In this document: positions 38,470-51,303 of the stretch, one piece after another
Layout of the letters: every line of letters starts with the position of its first letter
Numbering within the stretch: the first letter of the stretch is position 1
Assembly (NCBI RefSeq): GCF_033807715.1
Contig: NC_084596.1
Coordinates: 36,480,879 to 36,544,878, forward strand
Direction of reading: 5' to 3'
DNA length: 64,000 nucleotides
Origin: Cololabis saira
Lineage: Eukaryota > Chordata > Actinopteri > Beloniformes > Belonidae
Notes under the pieces: model-generated
The model's database searches: none
What the model saw: only the letters and a program-made list of their open reading frames with translations
What the model was told of the DNA's origin: nothing
Made by a program: the position numbers and the translations under genes

Positions 38470-39345
38470 TGTTAGTTCTTAAGCAGCCATGTCTGAAAGA
38501 GGATCTTTTGGTCATGCAAAATATGCTGTTCTCATTTCATAGGGGTCAAAATTTTGGTCTGCATCAATCAAACCAAACAAGTAAGAAGATTCTTGAAACT
38601 ATCAAAATTGAGCCAAGATCTGTTTAATGCCTTTTAACCCAGAAAAAGAGAGGTGAACTATCCTCTTAGAAAAAAGTGATTCGAATAAAAGAAAATCACA
38701 AATGATGGTGCCCAGAGATCATTTATTTAATTTGGTGAAACCTTCTAAAAAGGAAAAGGTCAACTGTAGGTCTGGCAGAAACTTCTGTGCTCGTAATCCA
38801 GGGGAAAAAAAAGCTTGCATTTGCACGAGAGCATACAGTTTTGACTCTGAAATACAGAGAAAGGGTCATGTGGTCTGATGAGTCCAGATTTATCCCTTTC
38901 AGGAGTTATGGAACATCTTGATAAGAAGAGGTGCAGATGAAGTGACGCAGCCATCACATGCAGAGGCTACTGTGCAAGTCTGTTGATCTAAGATGGTCAA
39001 GCTGAGGTTCAACAACATTAAATGGCAGAAAAATAAAGTTTTAATATAATGAATGTCCAGGTTTGTACTTTTATACATTTATGGGTTCAAAATGTGAAGG
39101 AATGGTTCAGGGAGTATAAGACATCATCTTCACATGAGTTGGTCACCACAGAAACCAAACGTACAGGCTTAACACAGCGCTCTGACTCTCCCATCAAACA
39201 AGATCTTGGTGAAAGATGGATGGAGTTGAGGATGGGAATAAATGTGACATTGCAGAAAGTCATCAAAATGGTACGACGTTGGTTGTTAATCATAATAAAA
39301 GCTAAAGGTGAAGAGATAGTGTATGTGTGTGTGTTTGTATAATCC
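38470..39345 (+). pseudogene. Degenerate Tc1-like transposase
   Basis: A diverged Tc1-like element reading on the + strand. Recognisable pieces are 'ttggtctgcatcaatcaaa' near 38554, with the DNA-binding region after it; tgtggtctgatgagtccaga at 38869-38888, encoding the WSDESRF block around the second catalytic Asp; and 'aggtgcagatgaagtgac' near 38928. The segment from 39216 on ends gctaaaggtgaagag, near the usual C-terminus. Frameshifts and stops break the frame everywhere. Terminal inverted repeats were not identified. It is an old, inactive copy. Confidence 0.75.
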
Positions 39346-42300
39346 TGTACAAAAATGGATGATGCTGTATTATTAGTTAAGGACGACAATTGTGTCCTAG
39401 TTGTTCACAGCAGCTCTGTGCAACGTGGGTGGATTAAAACTTCAAAAGCCCTTAATAGGAATCCTCTCTTGTTTTTACTTTCGTACAGAAAGTGTGCTGT
39501 TATTATGCAGATTCCCTGTCTGAATAATTAATAGTCAGAAATCCTCATTTCTGTTGCATGACGAGTGTTTAGCATAGCGGTCTGGAGAAATAACACAAGG
39601 GGTTGTTCTGTTCTCAAGTTTCTTTGCAGCGATCTGAACTAAGTTGTGCTTCGGTGTTATGAAACCTCTGGGATGTAAGATGAAATGGCAGAGAGCTCAT
39701 GAAAAGCCAAACTGACAGCAAAGGGCCACAGTTGGCCTTTGGCAGCCCACTTTCACCTCTAATTGGTCAGGTCTTTTTGTAAATCCAATTCCACTTTTTT
39801 TTAACTCTAAAATAAGAAATGAGACTAGGAGAAGTTGTGACAAGCTCTGGGCTCAGTAACATCAAACAGGTGGGAAAAGATGACATGAGTCCACGAATAC
39901 GTTCCCAAAAAAGATCTGTTATTTTACAGTTTGATCCTTTGATATTTTGAGGCAGCTCATACTTGACCCTTCATACACACGCGGCGACAAAAGCAATACT
40001 CTGTAAGGTCAGTCACACCGCATGGGACTTCATTCCTTAAACAAACCATTTTTAAGTGTGATTTAAAGCTAATCTGGACAGGCAATGGTAATTCCTATCT
40101 TTTCTTTAATAATTTATGATTGGTGGAATTTATAGCACTGGCTCTCTGGCTCTGCATGACGCCAAATCTGTCTGTAATATAATGAGATTTTAGCACAGCG
40201 CGATTATAAATTATGGTGTGATTTTTTTTCTCTCTCTCTTCTGTTTTGTCAGGGCAAAGCCTTTGAGTACGTGTGTGTATGTAGCTTGGGGATATGGCTG
40301 GCATTTGGCTGCCACGATGCTCTAATTGCTGATGTACACACAGATAGATGGGACCTGATGGTTGGTGTCGCCACTGGAGGGAGGGGAGGGGGGAGGGGGA
40401 GAATAAGGGGAGGGGGGATGGGAAGTGAAGGGAAGGGGGGATAAAAAACAAGAGAAGAAACAGGGGATGGAGAGATGAAAGACAAGGAACAATACTTTAT
40501 TGCAAGAGATAAAGAGGGACGCACTAAAAGGAGAAAAGACAAGTGCAGCCTGGATGGATGGGTGAATAGAAACATGAAGAGACAAGTGAGGAGGAGAGAT
40601 ATTGTTTTGCGTGGAAGACACAGCTGCCAGTAGCTCCCCGGCAAAGTGGTTAACCACACTGAGGAAGCCACATTTAGAGAAACCAAAGCAGAGAGACAGA
40701 GAGAGGAGAGATGGAGGCTCAGCCACATTCATCTCGCTCTCAGATCTGTTGCTCCAGGGAGCTGTTGCAAAATGAAGAATTACATGGCCCTGATCAGATT
40801 ACATTACAGAACAAGTGATTACATGCATTTGACTCTTGCACAAAGGAACAAAAATGAAGGAAGGGAAACATACATGATCTGATTAATTATGTAATTATGT
40901 GGTATTTGCTCCGGCTATGATACATGGCAAACATTTTTAAGGAAGGTAGATGAGTAATTTCATCAATGTTTTACTGCTTGACATCTAAACCTACTTTAAT
41001 ATAAATGTAGATTTTGCTCCAGTTTTCACTTACAGGCTCAGCTATTGTATATCTAAACATTATATATGGTTTATAAGAGGTTAAACAAGAGGTTGAGATT
41101 AAACATCGCAGAGTAAGTTCACATAGACAAAGAAAAAAAATGCCAATGTTTTTTGATTGTTTGGTTTGTTTTGGGGTATAATTTTAAGGACATTTTAGAG
41201 ACCTGTGGTGTTTCTCACACCAGTTATATCAATTTTGAACTTGTGCATTTAGTAGTTTATACTTGCATGTCTGACTCAGGACGGTTCAGCCAGCAGGTCC
41301 AAACATCTTCAAACCCATTGGAGGAAACTTTCAAACAGGTTCTACCTTGATAAATTAACCACAAATTTGAAGTCAGACGAATTACATTCGCTCATGAAAA
41401 TATATCGAAACTACAATATGTTATGTTACACAATTCACCATGGGATGAATTAAGTTTTATCTTATCTTATTATAATCATTACTTAATACTATTACAGTTG
41501 CTTGTTTGTGAAAAATGCTTTCTGGGATATGCTGCTTTCTCAACTCAACATGAGTTATCCTCAGTAAAATGGTTGGTGCGAGAACACACCTGGGGATGGC
41601 GAAGGTATTGGTCAGGTGTGGACTTGGATTTGGAAAAGTACTTGGCTGATGAAGTATTAAAAGTCAAGAGTTCATATTGACCAACACTTCTGGTCATTTA
41701 TTGTAGTAGAATCAGGGATAACCAAACATGATTACACCAACCAAAGTCTGTTTGCTCCTCAACATCATCATGTACAACTGATCAATTCAAAGGCCTTGAC
41801 GTGTGAGTGAGCATGACAGAGGATGGAAAAATAGCTCTGAATACTCTTAATAAAAGAAAAACAAAGCAGATTATGAATGTTACTGGTGATGGATGAAAGT
41901 AAATGTACTGTAAAAACACAATGGATGGCCAACAAGACTAAAAAACATACATAAGTAAGGTTTACTCCTTTAAGACCCAGACCCAGTTTAGGTGCGTTTC
42001 CATTAGCAGGGATTCAAGGCAAACCGACTAGACAGGAACAACTAGCAGGGCCAACCCCCTCTTCGTCCCTGTCAGCCGGCGTGTCTCCATTACGCTGTAT
42101 TGTCTCAGAAGAAGTATTAACCGAACAAATAACACTGCTGATCATGAGGTGGCAGAAATGTGCATTTCCTGCTGTTTGCAAACATCCAGTGACATAAAGG
42201 AGGCAAAAAACTAAGGATGCAGCAAAAGAACAAAGCGAAGAAGAAACACATAAACAAGGTATGTTACTTATGTTTTTTAACAACGTGGTGTTGGTAGGGA

Positions 42301-42715
42301 TTGTGATTAAAAGAATAGCCACTGGACCTCTACATTGGCGTACTGAACCGACTTGTTGGTCCATCTATCATTTTTTTCTTGTAATCTCCATCTTTATCAA
42401 ACATACTTGAAGCAAAATGTTTCTGGTCCAAATGGTTCACATGAGTTGTGGTCACAAGGTTTATATTCATAGGAGAGGGCTGAGTGTAATTTAGAAATAC
42501 CAATGAGCAGAAAACCACCGCCAGGTAGTTCCTGCGGGCCAACTGTTGGTGAAGGTTCCTTAAGCGCACTTCTGCAGGGCTGTTTGTGGTAATAGAGACA
42601 TGCATCAATGATCTGGCCCCAAAACTTGCTGGAAACACACCTTTTGTCACATTCAGTGGCGAAAGAAGGCTGGAAGTACTCTTTGGCAAGCGTTTCTCTC
42701 TTGCAACACAATTTG
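39346..42715. other. Non-coding stretch, intergenic
   Basis: No gene is supportable. A G-rich purine tract lies at 40376-40441. The rest is unique AT-rich sequence without recognised repeats. Confidence 0.55.
40376..40441 (+). repeat. G-rich quadruplex-prone tract
   Basis: The + strand contains GGGAGGGGAGGGGGGAGGGG and further G runs to 40441, a strong G4-compatible pattern. The proline-rich frames on the other strand are its by-product. Confidence 0.8.
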
Positions 42716-42962
42716 GGGAAGGTGGGTCAGTTGGTAGAGTGCTTGCCCATGCACCTGAAGGTCAGTGGTTCAAGCCCTAGTTCCTCCTGTGTCCACCAAA
42801 GTGTCCTTGGGCAATACACTGAACCCCCAGTTGCCCCCTGGTTGTCAGGCCAGCGCCGTTGCATGGCAGCTCTGCCGACAACTGGTGTGTGAATGGGTGA
42901 ATGTCTGCAGTGAAAAGCTGTAGGAATACAGCTGGAAAGCGCTATATAAGTGTAAGCTATTT
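42716..42962 (+). mobile_element. tRNA-derived SINE with L2-like tail
   Basis: The head is tRNA-like. An A-box-like gggtcagttggtagagtg lies at about 42724-42741 and a B-box-like ggttcaagccc at 42767-42777, properly spaced for an internal RNA polymerase III promoter. The body (gtccttgggcaatacactga, gtgtgaatgggtgaatgtct) and the end (ggaaagcgctatataagtgt at about 42932) match a widespread fish SINE whose tail is shared with L2-type LINEs. It carries a number of changes and is probably inactive. A possible short duplication 'acaatt' at the ends is not convincing. Confidence 0.85.
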
Positions 42963-45900
42963 ACAATTCCAGTAATGCCAACTTAACATTTATACAAGTG
43001 ATTTTATTGGCGCTGACAAATTTCTGCAATCGGAAGACAATCAAGTCCGGAGAGAACTTTTGTAAAATTGGTCAGTCCAGCCAGCACCTGCCACTCCAAC
43101 TTATGTGGGAGAAAACCAGGAATTTTTCCAGCAGCTTCTTTAGCTTGTTCGTCACTTGGCTAAACATTTTGGCGTGATGTTCTGACAACAGGCTGTCTGT
43201 CACTCTCACTGTCCCTGTAATGTGCTAACTGATTTCATCCTCTCCATAGAGCATGCAGTCATCCTCGTGCCCCCATAAAATCTCACCACATTTCCTCTTC
43301 ACAGTGTCCAAAACTTTTTGGACTCTGTTACGTCTCTGCTACTTCCTGCCAACGTAGATCAGTGCTATAACAGCTGGGGAATGCAATGTTATCCTTTTCT
43401 GCTTCCGTAGATTTCACACAGCACGGCAAGACTAAATAAAGGTGCCACAGAGGTGGAGCAAACTGTCTGGGTGAATGGGGCTATAGAGTCAATCTGGCTA
43501 CCGTAAATTATGGCAGCAATACATCCCAGCTGTCCTCAATTAAAGTTAGCGCAACTGAAAAATGTGGCCAGTGTTGGCATTTTTCCTCAAGCTTCCATCA
43601 CTATAGTTCTTGACAAAATGAATCCAATGAAGGTGTACTTGCCATAGGTGGTCCTGTAGCTTGGTTTTTCTGAGAAGGTACTCTGGCCTGTGTGGCTCTT
43701 AGCACCCTAACAGTGTAATTCCAGTAAAAATAATCACATCATAGTCCCTCAACAATTAACAACTTATCTCTTCAATTCATTAAGCATAAATCTGTTTCTC
43801 CGGACTGGTGTGAAGACCTCCAACATTTGCATTAATGCTCTTCAACTTTACCCCTTGCAAAATGGTAAAAACTTTCTTGTTCTTGTTTTTCATCACCAAT
43901 TTAAGTAAGCATCCCAAGTCCTGCACAATCTGGCATCCAAGGAAGAGGCATTTCTTTGATGAAAACACAAAAGTTTTCATCAAAGCCATTGGCTCATCTG
44001 TGAACAGGTATGTATAACACACCAGGTGAGAATGATCTCAAGGCTTTTGTTGCACAGAGAGTCTACAATATAGGCTTTTAATTTCTCTAACAAGGTTTCT
44101 GTATAGTTTTTTATGCCCATATTCACATCTCTTCATCAAACTCTGTACATATAAGCAAACCTCTTAACTCTGGGTTGTTATGATTATCACTTGATCACAT
44201 TATTTGCAATGATGGGGATTGTGTGTGATCCTCTCCACTGTTTTCAGACATTGAATAAAATCAATGCCTTTTTAATGACAGCTCACTGAACACTTGTCCC
44301 CTGCTTTGACCATGGCATGTTTCTGATGTGTTAGAAAAATCAACAAACCAAACAGATGTTCATTAAGTCTTTCATTTTCCCAGTGTATCCCAGTTGTCAT
44401 CAGATTCCTGTGACCCTATAACAGGAATGCAAGGATTTCCATGATAGATGGATGGTAAAAGCTTTCGATTGGAACCCTTGCATGCACGATTTCTTAAAAA
44501 AGACAAAAAAAATATTTACAAATTTACAAATATTTACTTCTAAGGCATCTACTTGATGTTTCCTCTTCTTTTAACATCACGGCGTCCTTAAACAAATTGC
44601 AGAAATTAATCCATGTTTGCAACAAAACCAAGAATGTCACATTTTTAAATAAATACATTGACCTGGTGCAAAACTGTGGTTTAAAATATTGTGATTTGCC
44701 TTTAGACCCGGAATGATCAGAGTGTATTTTCTCCCTTGCCTCTCCGATCACTCTATCATCTTCAAGCATCCATGGGGAGTGACTTGTTATTTGCTCTGAG
44801 CTGTCTGGCTGGTTTGGCTTTTTGATTAGCAAGAGACAGAAAGACAGAGAGACGGAGAAAGAAGGCGCAAGCAGAAATAGTGGAAACAGAGACAGCCTTG
44901 AGGCACATGTCAACCAATGTCACAGATAATCACACATTGTCTTAAAATAGCTTTGAAAATGGCAGTGTTATGGGTGGGCTGGGCAGGGTGAAGTTTGGGT
45001 TTGGGGACATGGAGAGATGCATCAGAGCACATGTTCTGTAATTACAGAGCAGATAAAGTTAATTTCTGACAACCCCCAGGGACGACTTTCATCAAGGGCA
45101 ACATATAAAGCAATGTTTTATCTGTAAATCTGTGTGAGGGGAGTTGGGATTACTAAACTCTTCACTCAGTCAAGTGAAGATAGCAATGAGCCCTCCTCCA
45201 ATCATGGTCTTCCTGGTGAAATAGTGTTTTTTTACATGTGTGTGTTGGAGACTTCTTGGACCATTCTTGCATTAAGTAATTTGCAATGCACATTTGATTT
45301 GTTTCCTCTTCCTCTTTTTTACAATATGTAATGTAATGATATATGTATATTAGTAATTATGTAAATGTAGTTTTAAATTATTAAAGCTTAGCCTTAGTCA
45401 CTGAACTAGACGAAGGAAATTGTGTGGTTAGTGTTTGTGACAAAATTAATTATTCAGAAGCTTTACTTGTCTGTGTTCATTCATTTACCTTAGCTTCTGC
45501 ATCTTTCACTCAGATTATCTGTATCCCATCTGATTTACTGCCGTGGAGAGGTTGCCAGATTTAAATTTACTTTATCTGACAGAAACTCAAAAATTCTTTA
45601 TAGGCTTAGTAATGCTACATGACATCAACAAGCCTATGCACATCTGTCAATTCTGAAGTTAGAAGAACATTAATAGCTGAGAATGACACCTGTTTTGCAG
45701 GTAGTGAAGAGCACTGGAAGTTGCTGAATTTCCCTTTGCATCAATTTGTCAAATTTCCTTAAGTAAAATCATGGACTATTCACTAAGTTCTCAAATATCT
45801 GCCACGACCACCTTAAAATTAAATCAGTGTAGTGTTTTTTTTTTGTTGCTTTAAAAAAAATAAGATATACGAGTAGGGGGTCTTGAAGTTTGGAAACAAC

Positions 45901-46938
45901 CATCCGAGGCTGAGACTGTGTTCATGGGCAATGCACTGACGTGTCTCCAAAGGGCATCCAAGTTCACTTTACAAGTTAGGAGGTCTTTCTGTAGACACAC
46001 GGGAGCCATCAGTAACATGTCTCTTGAAAATCGTCTGCCAGCCAACAGCACAGGAGACAGAACTCATCAGGGGTTGGATCGTGTGCTTCAGGGCATCACC
46101 TCCTCAAAACCTATGTTGTTAGTCTGCTTATATTTATTTTTTTCAATTTTGGGCATAAACACATAACAAGTTTGACATATACATAACATATACACAAGAT
46201 ATTAGTAACATTTATAACACATTTCCATAATGTATACATTACTCATACCAACGAATGCTTTGTGTGTTGCGGACAATCACCTGTTGTAGCCTTTAAAAAT
46301 GCCAGGCTTGAAGCTGCACTAGACATGCAGAAGTCGCAGTCGAAACTTCAATATCACCTTAATGCCTGAAACATCAAATAATGCTATCCATCATCACCTA
46401 CACCCTCATCCTCCTACTCACCCACTGATGGAGCTGATGCAGGTTCCAACGCCTCTCGAGCACCGTCAGTGGCATCAGCAGGGCTGCGTCCATGGCCTCC
46501 GCCTCCTGTCAGCCACCATGTTCCACCATAAGCTGGTCTAACGTGCCAAACTGCAGCACAGGGGAGTCACACATCGCTCCAGGGTTGGGCAGCACTCGTG
46601 GTTAAAAACCCACTCACGTATCAAAAATAGCAGCTGGTAGGGAAGACCAGGTCACCGGTTTAGCTTGAGGAGCTGCAGTGCCTTTATTTTCTGTACAAAC
46701 ACTCTGCATGCAGCTGAATCTAATTTACCCGTCAACTTTTCTACACATTCACACGGTACTACCCAGTACTGTCTTGTCCACACGCCTCTTCAGAAAGACT
46801 ATATCAAATACACAGTTTTATTTATTCTATAACGAAGGAAAACATCGTAGTGGCCATTGTCACAATATTCATGCTATATTAAATAATTTGTCTTAGTGAT
46901 GTATAATGATAATAAAAAATTAAAAAATAATAATAAAA

Positions 46939-47043
46939 CCAAATGGGCCCCTTGAACAGCAGTGGTCTCATTCTGCTCTGAAAACACAAATAAAAAAATC
47001 AAATGAAGAAAAACACATTTAGCCCCAAATGGGCCCCTTGAAC
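46939..47043. repeat. 19-bp direct repeat
   Basis: The sequence ccaaatgggccccttgaac occurs at 46939-46957 and again at 47025-47043, with AT-rich sequence between. It may mark a local duplication or slipped insertion. Confidence 0.85.
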
Positions 47044-47063
47044 GGTGGCGGTTATTTTGTCCC

Positions 47064-47065
<2 letters not shown>

Positions 47066-47140
<75 letters not shown>
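47066..47140. repeat. (GT)n microsatellite
   Basis: GT array of about 75 bp with two CG interruptions at its start. Confidence 0.98.
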
Positions 47141-47141
<1 letters not shown>

Positions 47142-47379
47142 GTAACTTATGTTACCTCCGCTACGCTTTCATGAAACTCTTGAAGCTTAAACTCAGACCT
47201 TACTCGCAACAAAAAACATTTATTTTCTGATTGGTTGATAGGTTGGTAACTTCAGACAGTTTGAGCTGAGAGCTCAGCGCACAGTAGTAGTCTACTTTTG
47301 ACACGTTTGTAAGATGGGCTCATGCAATTACAATGCAGTGAAGTTAAATTCTCAGCGTTAGAAATACCATGTGTAGCGT

Positions 47380-47443
47380 GAGAGCGTGTGAACTTGTTGA
47401 AATGCGTGAGTCTCACGCTCAATGCGTGAGACTTGAGAGCCCT
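47380..47443. mobile_element. Probable terminal end of a DNA transposon
   Basis: The end contains tgcgtgagtctcacgctcaa then tgcgtgagacttgagagccctg. Complemented, this is cagggctctcaagtctcacg, a terminus I associate with a common fish DNA element. GTGAGTCTCAC is palindromic and part of it recurs inverted within 20 bp. The matching opposite end was not found, so it may be truncated. Confidence 0.45.
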
Positions 47444-49649
47444 GCTCACTGTCAAGCTGGTGTTGGAGGACAGCTAGTACATATTCTAATACAGATCCTC
47501 CATCTGTATTAGAATATAAGGTGAGAAGTGATAAATTCCTCCTGTAAACGCTGTAAATTCACCATTATACAGTAGCTGTACGTTGGAAGCACATTCAGTA
47601 AGATCTGTAGTTGACCGAAACACGTCAAATGCATCTACATACGTCCATGTGTCCATAAGTTTGATATAAGTTACACATAGGATCAAAGCACATTACCATA
47701 GGTAACTTATGAGTATTTTACAAGTATTGTGTGTGAATGAGTGTCAATAATCGCAGGACTTATGGCCCGCTTATGCAAGACTTAAGAGCCTTATGCTAGC
47801 ATGTGCTGGTATGAGGCAGGTACACTTAACATCTGTAAAACCTACCCAGAATTTATTTGACCTATGCAGGCGTATTACATTTTCTTTTCATACATCAGCA
47901 TACTCTGGCTAAATTGTCAAGGTGTGACAGGGCCTTTACCAAAGCCTCCATCTGTAAGTCACTTTTTATACGCTGTTTTGTTTCTAATGCCTCTGTTACC
48001 AACACGAACAAGAATTGGGAGTCATATCAGTCTAAAACATCTTGATGTGCTTTTTCAAAATCTGCAGCCAATAATGGCCAGTTCTTCGCTGGGGTTGATG
48101 GAGGTTACAGGAACTGACACAGTGGAGTTAGCGATATCTGGCAGGGAAATAGCAGATTGCAACCAGCTGAATTATCCTAGAATAAATAAAATAACCTACA
48201 ATGGCTTCTAAAAATATACCGGTTACAACGGTGATGGGGAAAAAAGTCCATACCTCTAAAGAGTATTTTTATTATTTTTTTGAAAGGATTCACTCATCTA
48301 CTCTATAGCTGGCAGGGGCTGGTAGTTGAGCTAAAAATAATGTTTATTCCTGCAGACGTTTAATGGTCCGTCAAATGGGATAACAAGGACGGTTGATTTG
48401 TGGGCCTCACTCTGCAATTACCCGGCCTCCCCATTTCCTCCCTCTTTAAATTAAACAAGCCATTGATTTTATACTGAATATTATTGTGCCATATTCCCCA
48501 AGAGCTCCTTTGATAGAGATATGGAGTGATTGGACTCAGAAACATACAGAGAAGTGCATACAAAAAGACTCAAGTAAAACCAAGAGAATAAAAGCACATG
48601 TGACAAAGACTCTGAGTTTTGCTTCTCTTAGAAAAATAAATAAATAAATAAAAATACTTTCAAAACTATTTGGCTGATTGCTTTAAGCTTCATACTTTTC
48701 ATTCATTCATTATGAAATTTAAATAACAAACATAAATCAAACACATTTATGCATTCATGGAGAAAAATATTTAACTGAATCATTTAAATGAAATTAACAT
48801 AACAAATAACAATTTATTCATGGTAAACATACGTTAACACATTGCTTTCAGGAGATATTGACGGAAAGGGTCATATAAAACAAAATCAAGGGCAGAAATT
48901 GATACAAAAAACAAAAACTAAAGCCTTTCTTTGGTTTATTCAAGCATGCTCATCTTAATTATCATAAATTAATTTTAATAACATTTATTTTATCTAATAT
49001 TTCATTAAAATATTGGAATAAAGATAAAAGAGAAGTTTGAAGGTTTATGTTTTAAAATTTAGGTATAAAATTTAGGTATAACAAAAATGGAACCATAATA
49101 AAGTTTGTGCTTCGAAATTTTGTGAAAGGACAGCCAAGCTCACGGGACCCTAATTTGAGTCTTTTGACCCATTAGATTTACATACATATTCTATCACTGA
49201 TGAAGTCTGAGGTTGTATTTCACTCCTCACTGCGTCTGCTGCACATGGATAGATGTAGAACCGTAATTGAAGATTCTTTCAAGCAAGCAAATTAATGTGT
49301 TGTTCGTATGTCTCAATGAGCATCTGAGTCACTTTCATTGTAATCAAGTCAGGCCAAGAGTCTATTCTGTTTTTCTTTTTGTTTTGTTTTTTCCCCTCAA
49401 AAGCACTGCTAAATGTCCTCTCCCTTGCCTCTACTTACGGTCTGATAAACACAGAGTGGACTGCACTGAAATGGCTCTGTGGGGGTGTGAACTTAGGTGA
49501 TAGGAAAGGCTTTAACATAATACAATACATCTCTTGGGAGCAAGATGTAAACAAGATTCCTTTATCATATCTCCAGTTTAATAGCTGACAATATGTAATA
49601 GGAAAAAAATATCCCTTACAAATCCTGTCATCCATTGTTGGTGTGTTTA

Positions 49650-49936
49650 ACACAATCACAGCATGCAGCAGGTTCATAAACATGCTATTGTCCAACCATT
49701 GGTAAAGAAATCTAACCTGTATCCAGCTCTTTCTGACAGGCCAATATTAACACTGCCTTTTTTATCAAAGAGTTTAGAAAAGGTTGTAGCTGAACAACTT
49801 GTAGCTTTCCACATCCTTGCAAGGTGCTGATGGTTAGGCAAGCCAACCTGAGGGAACTGAGGGCCTTTGCTCCGCTTGGGTCATTTTGACCCAACCTCAA
49901 CGCCTTTCAAGGGCTACAGAAGCATAACATCTTTAA
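49650..49936 (+). pseudogene. LINE-2-type retrotransposon relic, 5' half (reverse transcriptase N-part)
   Basis: From 49675 the + strand reads HKHAIVQPLVKKSNLYPA, then RPILTLPFLSKSLEKVVAEQ. These are the conserved start of L2-clade reverse transcriptase ('NYRPISxLPFLSKxLEKV'). It is an old, mutated copy. The sequence breaks at the gypsy element's left LTR, and the same reverse transcriptase continues right of the element at 58100. The left boundary of the relic is not defined. Confidence 0.85.
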
Positions 49937-49940
49937 CACA
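49937..49940. other. Left target-site duplication of the gypsy element
   Basis: CACA precedes the left LTR and CACA (58100-58103) follows the right LTR. A 5-bp reading, ACACA, is possible if the LTR is taken to end one base earlier. Duplications of 4-6 bp are usual for LTR retrotransposons. Confidence 0.75.
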
Positions 49941-50645
49941 TGTCGCAGCGTCGAGTAAAGGGCTGTACCAATACAAAGCCAAATCACATTGCCTGACAAC
50001 GCCACCTCGGGAATTTCACCCAAAGAATTATTTGATATCTCTAGTCAAGACACACAAGTTCGTTTACTCAAGGCAAGAGACGTGAAATCCAGATACTTTA
50101 TAAAAATAGGTTTTATTGCACAATGTTTTAAAAGAATACTAAAAACCAGTCATGAAAATAAAGAGCAAAATAAATAAGGGGCAGGAGCTGTAGCGTACTG
50201 GTGCAGAGGGGAACTAGGAGTCTACAAAAATGAAAGATATTAACGTAAAAATAATTAAACACTCAACCACACGTGGCAAGCACACAGCACACAAAAGGGA
50301 AGGACTCCACCCAGGTCACCAACACCACCACCGGCCTACAGCAACTGCAAAACAACCAAATTGTTACAAAAATAATCATATAATAAACATGCAAAATAAG
50401 ACAAAAGGGCAGGTAACTACTGCACTAGAAACACTGCCCGAAATGAAATAAACAAGGTTAAACAAACACTGGTCCCAAAGACTATTAAACTAAATTAATT
50501 AAAAGAAAATGGCACTGTATCGCCACATTTATTATCGGGGTCAAGCCGGGAACTGGGCGAGACTTCAGGGGACCCCAGCAGAGCAGACAAGCACCGCAGT
50601 GAGGACAAGGCAGAAGAGCAAGCAAGCAAGCAAGCAAGTGGGAGC

Positions 50646-50677
<32 letters not shown>

Positions 50678-51249
50678 ACTGCAGCAAACAGCAGCAGGAG
50701 ACGAAACAGCAGCGGTGGCTTTAATCAGCTGGTGGTTCTGACGTCACACCACCGGGGACTCCGTCAGCTGATGAGCCTTCCTACTATAAACAAAACTAAA
50801 TTAGTATCCCAAGCTAAAAAGTAAACTTGGAAGGCAGCAAAAGTAATAGCATACCTTCTAGTAGGTTCACACAGGCATAGAGTGAGGGAGAGAGGAAACC
50901 CGCACGGTCACCAGCATTTGTCCGTGACCACACTATTGTTCAGCCAGCGTGGATAACAACCATAGTAGAGAGAGACCTACACAGGAGATGCTAAAATCAC
51001 GCAACAGGAGCACGGCATTCAGTCGCCGCTCTGCAAGGAAATACAAATTATTTTAACCTACCGAGAGAGCAAGACTAACAACTAGAGTGAAGCAGCAGCA
51101 GCATTACCTGAGAGGCAAGAATGTCTGGGGCGGAAATGACGCAATGGGGGAAGTGCAAGACACAGGGAAAGCTGCCACTTATATACACAGCTGGACCAAT
51201 TATTGGCTACAGCTGTGTTGATTAAGGGCAGCTCCCTCGTTCTGCTACA
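49941..51249 (-). repeat. 3' LTR of the gypsy element
   Basis: 1309 bp, starting TGTAGCAGAA and ending GCTGCGACA on the minus strand (TG...CA). Block-by-block comparison with 56791-58099 found no difference, including in the CAAG microsatellite. AATAAA signals on the minus strand (50533-50528 and near 50109) could serve for polyadenylation. Confidence 0.97.
50616..50677. repeat. (CAAG)n repeat inside the LTR
   Basis: Two CAAG runs are separated by a 'gtgggagcg' spacer. The copy in the other LTR (57466-57527) has the same number of units, notable for a fast-changing repeat. Confidence 0.95.
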
Positions 51250-51268
51250 TTCTACCCCCCCTTTCTGC
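51250..51268 (-). other. Polypurine tract of the gypsy element
   Basis: On the minus strand GCAGAAAGGGGGGGTAGAA directly abuts the 3' LTR. This is the expected place and composition for the primer of plus-strand DNA synthesis. Confidence 0.9.
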
Positions 51269-51303
51269 ATCGTCGTCCCGACGATGAACAAACCGAGAGC
51301 AGA

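Larger units (their letters stand above)
42963..49649. other. Non-coding stretch, intergenic
   Basis: No gene is supportable. It is mostly unique AT-rich sequence. It includes a short direct repeat at 46939/47025, a long GT array at 47066-47140 and what looks like the end of a DNA transposon at 47380-47443. Confidence 0.55.

Noticed and set aside
50485..50673. Leu/Ala/Cys-rich frames in the LTR, repeated at 57335-57523
   Set aside because: Translation of the CAAG repeat; identical because the LTRs are identical.
51250..51303. Possible env gene between pol and the 3' LTR
   Set aside because: Only about 54 bp lie between the end of pol and the LTR, so there is no room for one.
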